A DNA stretch of 64,000 bases from Rhodotorula mucilaginosa (taxonomy: Eukaryota > Basidiomycota > Microbotryomycetes > Sporidiobolales > Sporidiobolaceae). How positions within the stretch are numbered: position 1 is the first letter of the stretch; every line of letters starts with the position of its first letter. Shown one piece after another: positions 33,180-45,492 of the stretch. Made by a program: the position numbers and the translations under genes. A model generated the notes under the pieces. It was not told where the DNA came from, ran no database searches, and saw nothing but the letters and a program-made list of their open reading frames with translations. The DNA is taken from assembly GCA_034406715.1 (NCBI GenBank), contig CP137866.1, forward strand, positions 186,001 through 250,000, written 5' to 3'.

Positions 33180-33898
33180 TGAGGCAAGCGATCCTCGAGT
33201 CGACTGCGCTTGCGAAAGGTCGGTGTTCGTGCCGCACAGGCGAGCATCCGAGTGCCCTAAGGAGTGTCGTGCAATAGAGCCGGCTCAGCACCGCCAGACG
33301 CTGAATTTGAAGCGAGAGATGCGCCGGCTTCGCGTCGGGTGTTTGGATGTCGGCATTTTTTTTTCGCGGACCGGGTCAGGCGTAGTCTTTTGCACATACG
33401 GGAAGGAGAGAGACGTGCATGGAGAGCGATTTGTGGTGTAGTCGACGCGAGAAAGCGATTTGTATTTGAATCGCCTCGGCGGCCTCCGAGGCTCCAGCTG
33501 CTGGCTGGCGAGGGGTTGGCCGACCACACGCGTCTCCGTTCGCGGGTCGCTCGCGAGTCAAGGGTCCGCGGGCCAGAGTCTCGGTTACGTGCGTGAAGAG
33601 GCCACTCCGAGCTGCACCGCGTACCCCTCGAGCGCTGCATCGACAGGTGCGTCAACATCTCGATCGCCTCGTCTTCGCATTCACGAGTCCGAGTCTGAAC
33701 TGCTCACGCCACGCTCTCTCAGCCAGACTGCGAGCGATACACCTGGCCGATTCGAATATTCGCGTACCGTTCGCGTGCTACAACACCTTAGACGGCGAGC
33801 AGCTCGGCGCAGTGACCGAGGGCGAGTGTGACGGATCCCGCTTGTCGATCCAGGTCAGGTCTCGGACCCATCAACTCGACTCGACTCGACTCGACTCG
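33180..33898. other. Intergenic: dehydratase 3' flank and chitin-synthase 5' leader
   Basis: About 720 bp. The chitin-synthase frame is open upstream of its ATG as far as about 33593 but the added sequence looks non-coding (Arg/Ser-rich). An ACTCG tandem repeat abuts the ATG (listed separately). Confidence 0.5.
33874..33898. repeat. (ACTCG)5 microsatellite directly before the chitin-synthase ATG
   Basis: Five exact ACTCG units end at the base before ATG 33899. It would sit in the 5' leader at the ribosome-scanning position; unit gain or loss would change leader length but not the protein if ATG 33899 is used. Confidence 0.9.
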
Positions 33899-36800
33899 AT
33901 GCAGCCGGGCATGGGACAACACGGCAGGCAGACGGGTCAACTACCGCCCGGTGCAGGACCACCTCCCCACAGGCCGCCGTTTCGAGGAGACGCCGACTCG
34001 TCCGATTCGTCCTCGAAGCAGTCGGCGTTCGCCGCCGCTCGCCCGGGCGCGTACGAGATGCCGCCGACTCGTCCCATACCTCCTCACTCGAGCTCGTCCG
34101 GCCTTTCGTACCCGGGCGGCGGCGCCAAGGTCCAGTTCAGCGACTCGTACGTCGGACCCGCCGACGATGCCCTCTCGACTGCAGACGTTCCCCTCGTCGG
34201 CTACCAGTACCAAACCGGCTCAGGCGGTCGTCTCCATCCCGGACACATCACAGGACCTGCGGCGGCGGGGCCGGGTGCAGGAGGAGGAGGAGGCGCCGGC
34301 GGATCGAACGCGACCGATTTTAAGCGCAAGAAATCGCTCGTTCGGCCGGACCGTGAACGCGTCGACGAACACCACCGCTTGTACAACTACCGTCAACACG
34401 CCGCGGCCATGGAAGCAGAAGGTCGCGGTACCGCTGCCGTCTCGCGGACGGGCCACTACGCTTCTGCCGGGTTGCCCATCCCCGTCACGCCGGCCGAGGT
34501 CAGCGGCAGGGCAGCCGGCGCCGGCATCGCCGCGGCGACGGGCGGCACGATTGGCGCGCCGCATCCGCACGCGCACGCGCACCCTCCCGCGCAGGCTGCT
34601 GCTGCTCCCGAGACGTCGCTCCGGCGCGGCAAGAGCATCCTCGCTCGAGAGGAGGGCATGGCCAACGAGTCCGGATTGAACTTGTTCAAACGCTCGGGGA
34701 CCGTCCGTCGGCGTGGACCCAAGGGGCAACAGCAGCAAGTCTTGCCCGGTGGCGCGTACGAGCAGAATCGGCGCGCGAAGAAGCAGAAGAGGAAGCCGCT
34801 CGGCGTCTGGATGATCTATTGCCTCATCATCACCGCTTGCTTGCCTGCGCCGCTTCTCAAGTGTTTCGGTACGTTTCGTCAAGATTTTGATCGAGGCGTC
34901 TTCATATTGTCGCTGACCCCGTGCCCCTGTCTGCCTGCAGGCTTGAAGACCAAGGACCGCCGCGACGCCTTCCGGGAAAAGCTCGGCCTCCTCGCGATCA
35001 TCGCGCTCTGTATGGCTTTCGTCGGATTCCTCACGTTCGGATTCACCCAAGTCGCCTGTGGCAAACCCGCTTTGCGGTTCCGCGCCGGCACTATCGACAC
35101 GGGCTCGATGATCTTCCACGGTTACGACTACGACATGGACCGCTTCTCGCACCCTGCCGCGGCCGGGATCGCCGAGGGCTCGAACCCGCTCTACGACGTG
35201 TTCGACGCCGCCGCCAAGGACGGCTCGTTCCTGTTCCAGAAAGTCAACCAGCGCTGCTTGAACGTCATCACGCCCGCGGCCGGGTCCGGCATTCCCCACA
35301 ATGGCAACGAGATGGGCTGGTACTTCCCCTGCAACATGTACAACCAGTGGGGCTCGACGACGCCCAACTTTACCGCCTACGCCGAAGGGTACACGTGCCA
35401 CACGCAGGGCGACGCGCGGTCTCAGTTCGCCGAACTCACCAAGTCGCGGCGGCAGGGTCAAGTCTACTTCGAGTGGAGCGACCTTAAGAACACTTCGCGC
35501 AACCTCGGCGTGTACGACGGGTGCGTAGCTCTTTTGTGGAGATGGGACGAGCGGGCATGCTGACGAGTGGCGTGTTCTATTCAACGCTCGCAGCGCGGTT
35601 CTCGACTTTTCGCTCCTGAACTGGCTCAGCGCTTCACAAGTCGCCTACCCGCCGTTGTTCGATCAACTGCGCACGGGAACGAACGAATCGTTCAGGGGCC
35701 GCGACATCACAACCCTGATGATCAATTCCGATCAACGGCAGGTCGCCGATTGCCTCGTCGACGTGATCCGGGTCGGCTTCATCGACTCGAACTCGTTCGG
35801 CTGCGTCGCTTCGGACGTGGTCCTCTACGTCTCGCTCGTCGTCATCATCGGTGTCGTGGCCGTCCGCTTCGCCTTCGCCGTCCTGTTCGGCTGGTTCGTC
35901 TCGTGGCGGATCGGCAAGTTCCCAGAGGAGACGCACGAGCAACGGCGCGCGCGCGCAGCCGCGATAGAGAACTGGACCGACGACATCTACCGCCCTGCTC
36001 CCGCTCGGTATCGCCCCAGCGTGCCGACCAAGGCGCAGAAAAAGTCGATGCTGCCGACAACGAGTCGGTTCTCCAAGGGCGACTTGTTCAAGGGCGACGG
36101 CGCGTCGTCGCAGCTCCCGACCTTGTCCAAGAAGGGCATGCGCGGACCGGGGATGCGCAATTCGCCTCCCGGTTCGCCTGGCTCGCCGCGCGCTTCGCGC
36201 AGCTCGACTTCGCTGCCGATGTCGTCGTCTTTCACCCTCGAAGGCTTAGCGCGAGGATCGGCTTCCGAGGGCGCGATGGGCGTCTGCCCCTTCCCGCTCG
36301 GGGACGTCGTGCCGCAGCCGCCGCCCGACTACGAACCGTTCAATTATCCCTTGGCGCACGCGATCTTGCTCGTCACGGCGTACTCGGAATCCGTCGAAGG
36401 TCTCCGGACGACGCTCGACTCGCTGTCGACGACCGACTACCCGAACTCGCACAAGGTCATCCTCGTCATCGCCGACGGCATGGTCAAGGGATCCGGCAAC
36501 TCGCTCACGACTCCGGAAATCGTGCTCGGCATGATGAGAGAGTTTGTCGTCCAGCCGGCCGACGTCGAACCGCAGTCGTATGTCGCGATCGCCGACGGTC
36601 ACAAGCGCCACAACATGGCCAAGGTCTTTGCCGGCTACTACGACTATGACGACAACACTGTCGAGAAATCGAAGCAGCAGCGAGTCCCGATGATCCTCGT
36701 CGCCAAGGTTGGCAATCCGACGGAGCAGCGCGACCCGAAGCCCGGCAACCGTGGCAAGCGCGACTCGCAAGTCCTGCTCATGAGCTTCCTGCAGAAGGTC

Positions 36801-38901
36801 ATGTTTGACGAGCGGATGACGACGTTCGAGTACGAGTTCTTCAACTCCCTGTGGCGCTCGACGGGCGTCAGCCCGGACCGGTTCGAAGTCGTCCTCATGG
36901 TCGACGCCGATACCAAGATCTTCCCCGACTCGGTGTCCCGGATGGTGTCCTGCATGGTTCACGACCCCGAGATCATGGGACTGTGTGGCGAGACCAAGAT
37001 TGCCAACAAGTCCGACTCGTGGGTGACGATGATCCAAGGTGCGTTCGGGGAGCAAAGTTTGATCCTGCTCGGTCCTGACCGCTGACCGAGATCCCTCGTC
37101 GACGCAGTCTTCGAGTACTACATCTCGCATCACCAGACCAAGGCTTTCGAGTCGATGTTTGGCGGCGTGACTTGTCTGCCCGGTTGCTTCTCCATGTACC
37201 GCATCAAGGCTCCGAAGGGCGGAGACGGCTATTGGGTACCCATCCTCGCCAACCCCGACATCGTGCAGCACTACTCGGAGAACGTCGTCGACTCGTTGCA
37301 CACGAAGAACCTGCTCTTGCTCGGCGAGGACCGATACCTCACGACGCTCATGCTCCGCACGTTCCCGCGCCGCAAGATGATGTTCTGCCCGCAAGCCGTT
37401 TGCAAGACCATCGTGCCCGACACCTTCTCCGTCCTCCTCTCTCAGCGTCGTCGCTGGATCAACTCGACCGTGCACAACTACTTTGAGCTTATCCAGGTGC
37501 CGGACCTTTGCGGCGTTTTCTGCTTCTCGATGCGCTTCGTCAGTGAGTCGATGAAGTCCTGCCTACATTCAGTGCTCGCGTCAGTGCGCTGATAGATCCG
37601 TATCGGTTCCGCAGTCTTCATGGAGCTGGCGGGTACACTCGTTCTGCCTGCCGCCATCGCCTTCACCCTCTACCTCATCATCGTCGCCATCATCCCCGGT
37701 ACCGTCAAGCCCGTCGTTTCGCTCGTTCTCCTTGCGCTCATCCTCGGCATTCCGGCTCTCCTCATCGTCGTCACTTCCAGGCGCTGGGTACGTGCTCAAC
37801 CTGGTCCTGCCGCTGGACGAGCGTCTTACTAACGCACCTTTCCCCTCTCTTCTTGCTACCCGGCAGGCGTACCTCGGCTGGATGTTGATCTACGTGAGTC
37901 CGCTTCGCAATTCGCGCACACCGTGACGTCTAGATTGACCTACTTCTTTCTCTGCACAGCTGCTCTCGTTGCCGGTCTGGAACTTTATCCTTCCTTTCTA
38001 CGCATACCTGCACATGGACGACTTCACGTGGGGCCAAACGCGACAGGTCGAAGGCGAAAAAGCCGGCGCCGGGCACGACCACGGCGCCAAGGAAGGCACT
38101 TTCGACTCGAGCCACATCACGATGAAGCGCTGGCGAGACTGGGAGCGCGACCGCCGCTACCGATCGGCGTCGCACTCGCGCGAGTCGACCAATGGCGACT
38201 ACTACACCGGTCGTGCCGAGTCACCTCACCGGGGTTCGATCTTCTCGAGCACCGATAATTCGACCGTCGTCTCTGACGGACGTCCCCTTGCGGGCGGGTA
38301 CAACCTGCCGCGGTACCCTACGGAGCTCACGCTCCCTGCACCGCTGGCGCCGCAGCAAGACGTCAGCGCCACGTCGTCTCAGACGAGCTTTGATCGGCCG
38401 ACGATGGTCTCGCCGCCGCTTCCGGCGCATCGCGGTTCGCAGGACTATCCCGCGTATCAAGGCTACGATGCCGACGAAGTCGACCGCCCGATCCTGACGC
38501 AGCATTCGCCGACACCTCAGTCGGACGCGCCGGTCTTCTCCGCCGAGCCAGAGGCAGCGGGCCAATTTGGCTCGAACAACCCTTTCACCCAAGCGGCAGC
38601 AGCGCCTGCTCCGACGCAAGGACTTCCTCGTCGAGGCGTGTCCCTGAGCGATATCGGTCCCGTGCCAACCTCGACGGGTGAGACTGTTCGAGTTGCCCAG
38701 CGGCACTCGCGCCGTCAGAGCTCGAACGGCGGCCCGCCTTCGTCCTCCGTGAACGCCAGTCGTTCGCGCCCTTCGACCCAGCAGACGAGCTACAACGGCT
38801 CGACTTCGGGCCATTCTTCCAGCAGCGGCGGAGGCGGCAGCGGTGGACACCTCCCTCCCGGCGCCGCCGCTCCTCGTTACAGCCATCCCGGATCGACCTA
38901 G
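33899..38901 (+). CDS. CHS3: Chitin synthase, class IV (Chs3-like)
   Basis: Integral membrane family-2 glycosyltransferase that polymerises GlcNAc from UDP-GlcNAc. N-terminal cytosolic region of about 300 residues (Pro/Gly/His-rich), two membrane segments ([38 protein letters not shown]), a large lumenal part, a third segment near 35820-35900, then the catalytic domain. Catalytic motifs: VLMVDADTK (DxD), a [16 protein letters not shown] block, [11 protein letters not shown] and [12 protein letters not shown]. The class IV pattern is clear from the [12 protein letters not shown] and [18 protein letters not shown] forms. C-terminal membrane cluster (37620-38020), then a Ser/Pro/Gln-rich tail of about 290 residues. 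Seven exons; about 1,500 residues. Start ATG 33899 is the first one not preceded by implausible sequence. Confidence 0.94.
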
Positions 38902-39753
38902 ACTCGCTTCTCGACAGACACTGTTCGGCATACCTCGCTCTCGGTTTCCCCAACTCTCGCATACCTGATCCTCTTTCTCGCTCGGTATCTATTTGCGCAC
39001 CCTGTGCATACCTCGACGATCCTTCCCTCCGTCCTAATCATCCCTGTACCGTCCCTCTTTCTGTCTGCAACTTTCCATCCTCACGACCTCTCATGGCTCC
39101 TCTCTCCTCTCACCCCACTTTTGGTCGGCGGTGACTTTCTTTTGCTGCATACACGGACACTTATGACAGGAGCGCGGGCAACCGAGTCGATTTAGAATTG
39201 CAACGTTGATTGTTCAGGTCACGAAAGGTTGTTCCGGTTCTAAAGCATTCCGGTTCTCAGGCGTGTTCCTTCCAGCTCTCGTTTTCGTGCCAGAGCCGAC
39301 GCGACGAATGGACGTGATTTTACAATACAGGAAAGTAAGGAAATGATCCGAGGTGCTCCTACGCGATTGCCTGCCGGCCCGGTTTTCGATGATTATCGGA
39401 CGGCGGCGGCGAGCAGCCATAGCAGGCGCTCAGCCCAGTCGGTGTTCCGGCACGATGTAATGGCGGCGGAAGGTGACGAAGGGGGGTCCGAACAATGAGA
39501 AGGGAGGCAAGGATGATTTGAACGACGCAAGGAAAGTTTTGACGTCTCGGAGGCATGCTCCGAGGCAGACAACAGGAGGGCGCCCTCGGCGGCAGAGGGT
39601 CATTGACCGGATTACTGGACAAAGACGACCCGCGAACGGGGCCGTGAAGCGGGATCGACCGTGGTTGTTGTGGCGATTTTGCGCACGTTTGTTGATCATT
39701 TATTGATCGTGGAGGGTTTAGAGAGGGGAAGAAAGGCGACGTTGATCCGACGC
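38902..39753. other. Intergenic between convergent chitin synthase and small hypothetical gene
   Basis: About 850 bp of 3' flanks. It includes pyrimidine-rich 3' UTR-like DNA (38900-39120) and nothing I can call. Minus-strand frames at 39359-39766 are open but are not reached in frame by the splice I favour for the neighbouring gene. Confidence 0.5.
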
Positions 39754-40280
39754 TCACGTCCTGCAAGAGCGTAGGGATAACTCCGCGTCAGAACTATTGT
39801 TGTAGGCGGCTGAAGTCTGAGTGTAGAAAGAACGCACTGGTTGGTCGGGGATTCGACGGCCGCCAACCTTTTGCTCTCGGCGCTTTTCATCTTGCTCAGG
39901 CTGATCTTGTCCGACTCTCGCTGCTTAAGTACGACGGTATCGAACCCGGTCGAGCCGGCGAGCGATTGGTAGTGTCGCTGGTTGAACTGCGAGAGTTCGA
40001 CCGCCTCTTGACGCTGGAAGAAGGAGAAGCCCGGTACCTCCATCGAGGCGTACGGGCTCGTCGGGGTCGACGCGAGCTGCTCCATGAGTTTAGACGGCGG
40101 CGGCACGGGCGGGAGCGAGTCGAGAGTCGGTCGGGGTGAGCGACGGGACGGGCTTTGAGAGCCGACGGCAGAGATGCGAGGCGACGGTGCGCGGTGTCGG
40201 AGGGAAGCGGCAGCCATACGAGGGCAAGCCGGAGGGACGAGTTGCGTCGGTGAGAGGGAGGATGCGAAGGTGGCTTCCAT
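39754..40280 (-). CDS. Small hypothetical protein
   Basis: Not recognised. From ATG 40280 the frame encodes a Ser/Pro/Arg-rich first half (RMAAASLRHRAPSPRISAV) and a more structured, charged second half (FSFFQRQEAVELSQFNQRHY, DTVVLKQRESDKISLSKMKS) that looks coding. A short intron (donor GTGCGT after ACCAACCA, acceptor CTCTTGCAG) would end the protein in ESPTNQT with TGA at 39754-39756; without splicing it runs to 39696. Upstream of 40280 another open frame (VEATLEDFSADGLIEDRQRV) lies at 40300-40420 but has no ATG, so an additional 5' exon is possible. TCACGTGA sits about 300 bp upstream. Confidence 0.45.
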
Positions 40281-41184
40281 CCAGCGACGATGAGGATGGA
40301 GCCAGAAGAGCGCGAGTGGGCACTCTTCGCAAGCGGGACAGGATCTCCACCGTATCGACGACCCGCTGTCGATCCTCGATCAATCCATCGGCCGAGAAAT
40401 CCTCAAGAGTTGCCTCCACTTTGCTGCCGCGCTTGCTCGCTCTTCATCACATCGCCATCCCATCCTCCCCTTCCGCTGTACCCTGCTCGACCCAGTCTGT
40501 ACACTATTATTCGTCTTGCAAGAGTCTGCTCGACTCCCTGAAGCCGGAGCAGCACTGTAGCAAGGAGACCGTTCAATCACGTGACAGCCGGACTTCCTCG
40601 GGCTCCGATTGTCCAAGACAGGAGGCTTGGGCTTGGTCAGCTTGTGCGGTACCGAGCTGCAAAGCGCAGGCCTTGCAGATATCAGCTGATCACCATTGGA
40701 ACGCTTCCTTGCGCTTCCGCGAGCTTCTCTCGGACGGAGCCGGAGCGCGGCGGCGGAGTGAGTCGCCAGTTGGGCCAGCAAGCGCTCGCCTTCGCGAGGT
40801 GTGCACACGCCGAGGTACCCGGGGAGGACGCGCGCGCAAGAATGCCGAGACCAAGCATGCATGTGCACGAAGCAAGTAGCTGGTAGAGAGTTCCCGTGTA
40901 CGGCAGTGGGAAGCGAGATTCAGGAGGAGGCGCTCTTCAGACTCGCAGCTCGAGGCGCCGGCGTGGGTGCTGGAGATGCTGTTGCGGATTACATATCGAA
41001 ACAACCATACAAATTATGCTATGTGTGTCGCAAGTCAGCTTCTGCAGAAGTCAGCTGCGTCGCCAGCCATGGTCATGCTGAGCGGGTGCGTTCTGACGCA
41101 CGGACGGACTCACCTAGAAAGTGCTACCTCAGACTCGGCGTCCATTCTTCGACGCCCCCGTTCCAGCTGTAGTGCGAAAGAGAT
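40281..41184. other. Intergenic: upstream of hypothetical gene, downstream of O-fucosyltransferase gene
   Basis: About 900 bp. It contains a possible 5' exon for the hypothetical gene (40300-40420) and the bHLH-type site at 40577-40584. The remaining frames have noise-like composition. Confidence 0.5.
40577..40584. promoter_or_regulatory. TCACGTGA palindrome (E-box / Cbf1-type site)
   Basis: Perfect 8-bp palindrome with a CACGTG core, the site bound by Cbf1 and other bHLH factors. It lies about 300 bp upstream of the hypothetical gene's ATG (minus strand). Confidence 0.3.
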
Positions 41185-43335
41185 TTAGCCGATATGTTTA
41201 AAAACGACGAGGGCGCCAGAAACGTACAACTTGACGCGTGAACCGGCGAGGTAGGAGAACGTCGACCACTCCGTCCTGTTTTCATGGACGTCGTGAGCGG
41301 TCAGTTCAGCAGCGTACAGCAAACACAGACAACCACATGCTGAGGACGTACCCGACAAAGCCGCGACCGCGCGCCAACACGGCGGCATCAATCATGGTCG
41401 GGTACCACTCGCCGAGTTTCTCCACCGTCCGCATGTGGTCGTGATCGAGCACGCGCCACCCGAGTTCGGCGCGGATGTGGCGAACAAAGTCGCTGTCCAT
41501 GCTCTCGTCCGTCGTGACGACGACGGCATAGTCTTTGCCCCGGACCCCTTTGAAGTACCGCTGGTGCTGGTGTCCCGCGCCGGCCCAACTGGCCGGGTCG
41601 TCCATCCGCCGATCGAGCGTGTCCCGGACGCGCTGGACTGCGTCCGTGAACGCTTCGATCGAGGTGAGACCTCGCGCCTGCTCAAAGTCACCCCGCCGGA
41701 TGTGGACCGAGATGAAGGGCGGGATCGAGCGCTTCGTCCAGAGCCCGAAGAGGGCGACGAGGTACTGGTCCGCCAGGGACTCGAGGTGGGCCGAGAAGTG
41801 CAGGTATTGACCTGCTTGAATCCAGCCCTGACCTTCGGACGGCCGTAATCGTACCATCGGAGCGGCTGGCGGGATCGCGGGCGGAAACACGCGCGTGGCG
41901 ATGAAAAAGGTGTTCTGGACGTGAAGAAAGTGCACGGGCTGGTTTAGCGACTTAGGCTTTCCTGGCGGGCAAAAGCGAGAGCATGCATACGTCGAGACAG
42001 AGGACTTGATCTGAGGGAGGATCGTTCCGGCCCGGGTCAAAGCCGTCTTTGAGATTCTCGTGCAGATTCGGACGGTCCTGCCGAGCTTTCCACGTAGCGG
42101 GAGGATCTCGCTGCGGCAGCAGCTCGTGGTTGACCCGTTTGATCCACGCCAAGCGAGCTCCGAGATCGTAGTCAAACTGAGGAACGAGAAAGCAGCAGCT
42201 CAGCAAAGATTGCCGCAACAGGAAAAGCACGGGCAAACCTCAAAGCTCACCTCGTGAAGGTCCTCTGCCCAAATCATCGGGCCTGGCTCCATCGGTAAAG
42301 GCCAGTTCCGCACATCCATACCGTGAGCGAGCATCGAGCCTGTTAAAGATACATTCGCGCTTCAGCAGTCCGGTTCGAGAACGCGCTCGACGACTACTCG
42401 CGACTCACCATCGTTAAAGTTGCGGTTCCCGGCGACGCGTTCGAGGACAGACCAGCACGAGATCTTTTCGGTGGCGGCCTCCTGAGACGGGTCCTGAGCG
42501 AATGGCTTCAAGTCGGACAGCTGGATGGCCGGGATGCCGCTCTCGCGGACGAAGCGGTCGAGGTCGTAGAATACCGACAAGTCTTGCGGCAGGCCGGAGA
42601 AGTGCAACGGCGTCAACGTCGGACTGCGCGGGAGTTACGGGTCAGTTTCGGTGGTGCTGCCCTTGCGTGACCTCCTCCGTCGCGCTGCTCGCTCACATGA
42701 TGGCGACTCGGTTCGTCAGCTTGGCGAGGTACAACAAGTTGATGATCCCGACGAGCTGGTTCGCGTGTCCTCCGTAGCTCATTGACGTGATGTATCGCAC
42801 GTCGGGTACGAGCTGACTGAAGAACGTTGGCTGCGGTTCCGGATATCGCAAGACGAGACTCTTGTTGAAACCGCCAGTTGCTGTCCCCTCGGTCAAGTCG
42901 TGGACGCGGTCTATCGCGCTGTGCAACGAGGTCCGTATTCGGTCTGTGTGTGCCGTCGTTAGCCTCCCTTGGGCAAAGAGCGAATCTGCGGCCCCCCTGG
43001 CACACGCACCTTTTGAGCCGGATCCCGACGGCACCGCTGCCCAGACCAACAAGAACAAGACGGTCGCGACGGATGCCCATCTGAATGTACCGTACGGGAG
43101 ATAGAGCGCTCTCGACTGCGGCGACGCTGCCCGAGTATACCGCCGCCTCGCCGCCGCAGAGCCGACAAAGGCGTTTCGCCAGCTGCTCGAGTAGTCGCCG
43201 TTATCGTCACCGGGAGATCCGTCGGGGCTGCTCCATTGCGACGGCGACGCGATGAATATAGGCCGCTGCTGTCCCTTCTTCTGCTGCTGGTCGACGAAGC
43301 GACTTTGAGCGCGCGCCGGAGGAGGCGCGAGCAAA
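41185..43335 (-). CDS. GDP-fucose protein O-fucosyltransferase-like membrane protein (start unresolved)
   Basis: Type II membrane glycosyltransferase of the O-FucT fold. A cytosolic segment (DQQQKKGQQRPIFIASPSQW) is followed by a signal-anchor helix (WASVATVLFLLVWAAV), then the lumenal domain. Family landmarks: SYGGHANQLVGIINLLYLAK (the N-terminal nucleotide-binding region), the GDP-contacting HIRRGDFEQARG, VVVTTDESMDSDF, and a C-terminal STFSYLAGSRVKLY. Such genes occur in many fungi that lack classical Notch-type targets, so the acceptor is unknown. About seven exons; stop TAA at 41185-41187. The conserved frame begins after an acceptor-like GCCGTCAG near 43335. No ATG lies upstream in that frame before a stop, so a first exon is missing from my model. 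Confidence 0.75.
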
Positions 43336-43701
43336 CTGACGGCGGCCAGGGTGGGCGACCTCTACGCGAGCGCAAAGACGGCGAGGAACAGAGCAGTAGC
43401 CAGCGTGTAGCGCCTGCGGGGCCGTCTAAGGGCGCGCGTACAGCTTATACAGAAAGTCGGGAGAACCGTCGTCCAACTCGTTCGCGCCGAGCCGCGAGCA
43501 GCAAAAGTTCCCTGTTCCGGAAATTGTCACGACGATGGCCCAGATCTAGCTCCTGGCAACTCCTGGTATGCAATCTCTCACTTTTGTCACGGGAACATGC
43601 AATACACAGTGTAGGGAGATACGACACGAATGCGGGTACAAGAAACCGGAGCGAACCAGAATGTCTTCCGGCAATGTCCCATCTGACGGTGTGGCAAGCG
43701 A
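43336..43701. other. Interval probably holding the first exon of the O-fucosyltransferase gene
   Basis: 366 bp between the O-fucosyltransferase frame and the stop of the upstream oxygenase gene, same strand. One minus-strand stretch (43380-43440) could add a hydrophobic RYTLATALFLAVFALA in matching phase (donor GC|GTAGAG), but no ATG serves it. Confidence 0.35.
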
Positions 43702-45492
43702 TCACGGAGCGGAGGCGTGCAGCGCAATCTCGCGCAACTCGTTCTGCACAGCGGCATTTCGATGTTACGTCAATGATCCAGAGCCGGGAAAGAGGGTGGA
43801 ACGTCCAGAGAACTGCTCACCTGGACCAACTCGCCGACTTTCAAGCCTTCGTCGTATCGCTTCGGGTGCCAAGTCTCGCCATGTTGCCGGAGTCGCTCCA
43901 CTTCTCTCTGGACGACCTCGCTCGACTTGGCGCGCTCGGAAAATTCGATCGGCGAAAGCGTTTCGTCGGAAGACAGGTGGTGGAAAAAAGTCGACGAGAT
44001 CCGGATCTGCGGTCGATGGCAGGTCGAGCGGTTGTCGAGACGCTCTTTCAGAGCGGCGACAGTCCTCGAAGTGCAGACCACCTCGTGGTAACCTGCAGGG
44101 ACACCGCAAGCTCGGTCAGCCTTTCATCGAAGGGAGCTGTGGGAGCAAAGCCTTGACTTGCCTGCCAAGATGAGTCCACCGGTGTAGTGCCTGCGGTAAA
44201 CGGCGTCAATGCGGAGGTAATCAATGGCGTGATCACAGAGAACTGGTGAAAACTCACTCGAGCTGCTTGCCTGCCTGTACGAGCAAACAACCTGGCGGGA
44301 GCTTGACCGCGATCCGCTTGCCCGTATTCCGCGCCCAGATATGCAAGCCCGGAAAGCGGGAGCGGCCATGAATGGTGAGAAAATTGAGATCTGGAGCGGT
44401 GCCGATGAAGATTCAGCAGTCGTGTAGAGTTTCGAGTGAGGCGAATAGGGGAGCAACCAGCTCCGGGTGGAATGCGCACCTGTGTGGAAGCCGGCGAAGA
44501 CTGCGAGTGGTCTCGTATTGTCAGCTAGCACATTACACCGGAAACATAGTTATCAATGAAGACTCGCTCGATCCCTCCGTGCCGTACTTCTGAAGGTCGG
44601 TCGCTGTTGGAGCGAGTAGATGGCTGCCGAATTCTCCGGCTCGCAGGAAAGTAGACCTTTCCAGTCCCAAACCTTCTGCGAGCATCTCGCTGACGCCTTC
44701 GACTGCGCTCTTGATCTGAGTGCCCCACTCCTCCATGGACGCTTGCCAAGTGGTGGCGAACGCGTGAGGGATGACGTTCTCCATGCGCAACGACGGGAAC
44801 TCGGTCGTCGGCGGCGCCTTGCCCATTCGGTAAAAGAAGCTGTAGACGGCCCATGTTCAAGTCAGTCGGAAAGCAGACAGCGCTTGTGGACATCAAACCT
44901 CAACTGTGAGTTTGCAGGAGTGCAGACTTGCCGGCACTTTGGATCGGCGTGTCCGCCTTCGAGATCGAGCGGTCGTTCTTCGGGATCGAGCGCAGCGATG
45001 ACGGCCCGACATGATTCGGATGAGCGACATTTTGGCTGAACCGGCGGGGAGAGAACGAGTCAGCCAAGGTGTTGCAAGACAACCGGCCCACTCCATCGCA
45101 CTTACCTTTTCAGTGTTCTCGAGCGTGACGCCGACTATGAAGAGGTCCATTCAGTGCCTCTCCCTGCTTCACACGAAGGTCGTCCATGCTCGCCTTGGTA
45201 GTGGACTTCGGGCCGCAAGTCTTGCTGAAGCGCCTCGTACGGCTGAGCGAAGTAGTCCTCCATCACGTCGAGGAACCGCTCGTTCGCCTCCTCCGAGACC
45301 CTAGAGTCTCTCACGATCAGCGCGCCGTACTCGATCAGCGCCTCCGCCGTCTACATAGACGGGAGAGCGGGTCAATACTGGCGGTCGCAAGTGGCTGGGA
45401 GAGGCGCAAGGACGCACCTTGCGCGCTTCTGCTGCGACTAGGGACGCGTCATTCGACTCTCGGTAGATGTCGAGATCAACTACGGGCAGCAT
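43702..45492 (-). CDS. 2-oxoglutarate/Fe(II) oxygenase, isopenicillin-N/clavaminate-synthase-like
   Basis: Landmarks run through the whole fold: MLPVVDLDIYRE at the N-terminus, EYGALIVRDSRVSEEANERF, YQVGVTLENTEKPKC and DPKCRFFYRMGKAPP. The iron ligands are H and D of AGFHTDLNFLTIHGRSRF and the distal H of AGYHEVV; the 2OG arginine is in IRISSTFFHHLSSD. The iron-site HxD appears only after splicing CACACAG... to CTCCAG|AT. The last exon (NELREIALHASAP, stop TGA 43702-43704) is joined from KVGELVQ. The intron between LQKYGT and LAVFAGFHT is hard to place; a 52-nt intron giving KYGTEGSSEPLAVF fits phase but has a weak donor. Substrate unknown. I prefer ATG 45492; the frame stays open up to ATG 45657, which would add a basic 55-residue leader. 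Confidence 0.82.

Noticed and set aside
36246-37475. Long minus-strand frame (409 codons) antisense to chitin synthase
   Set aside because: Covers the catalytic exons in antisense; His/Arg/Asp-rich composition is that of a shadow frame.
39359-39766. C-terminal extension of the small hypothetical protein
   Set aside because: The splice phase (CA|G-ACG-TGA) ends the protein immediately after the acceptor, so this frame is not entered.
40380-40868. 162-codon minus-strand frame upstream of the hypothetical gene
   Set aside because: Noise-like composition and unrelated frame to the neighbouring exons.
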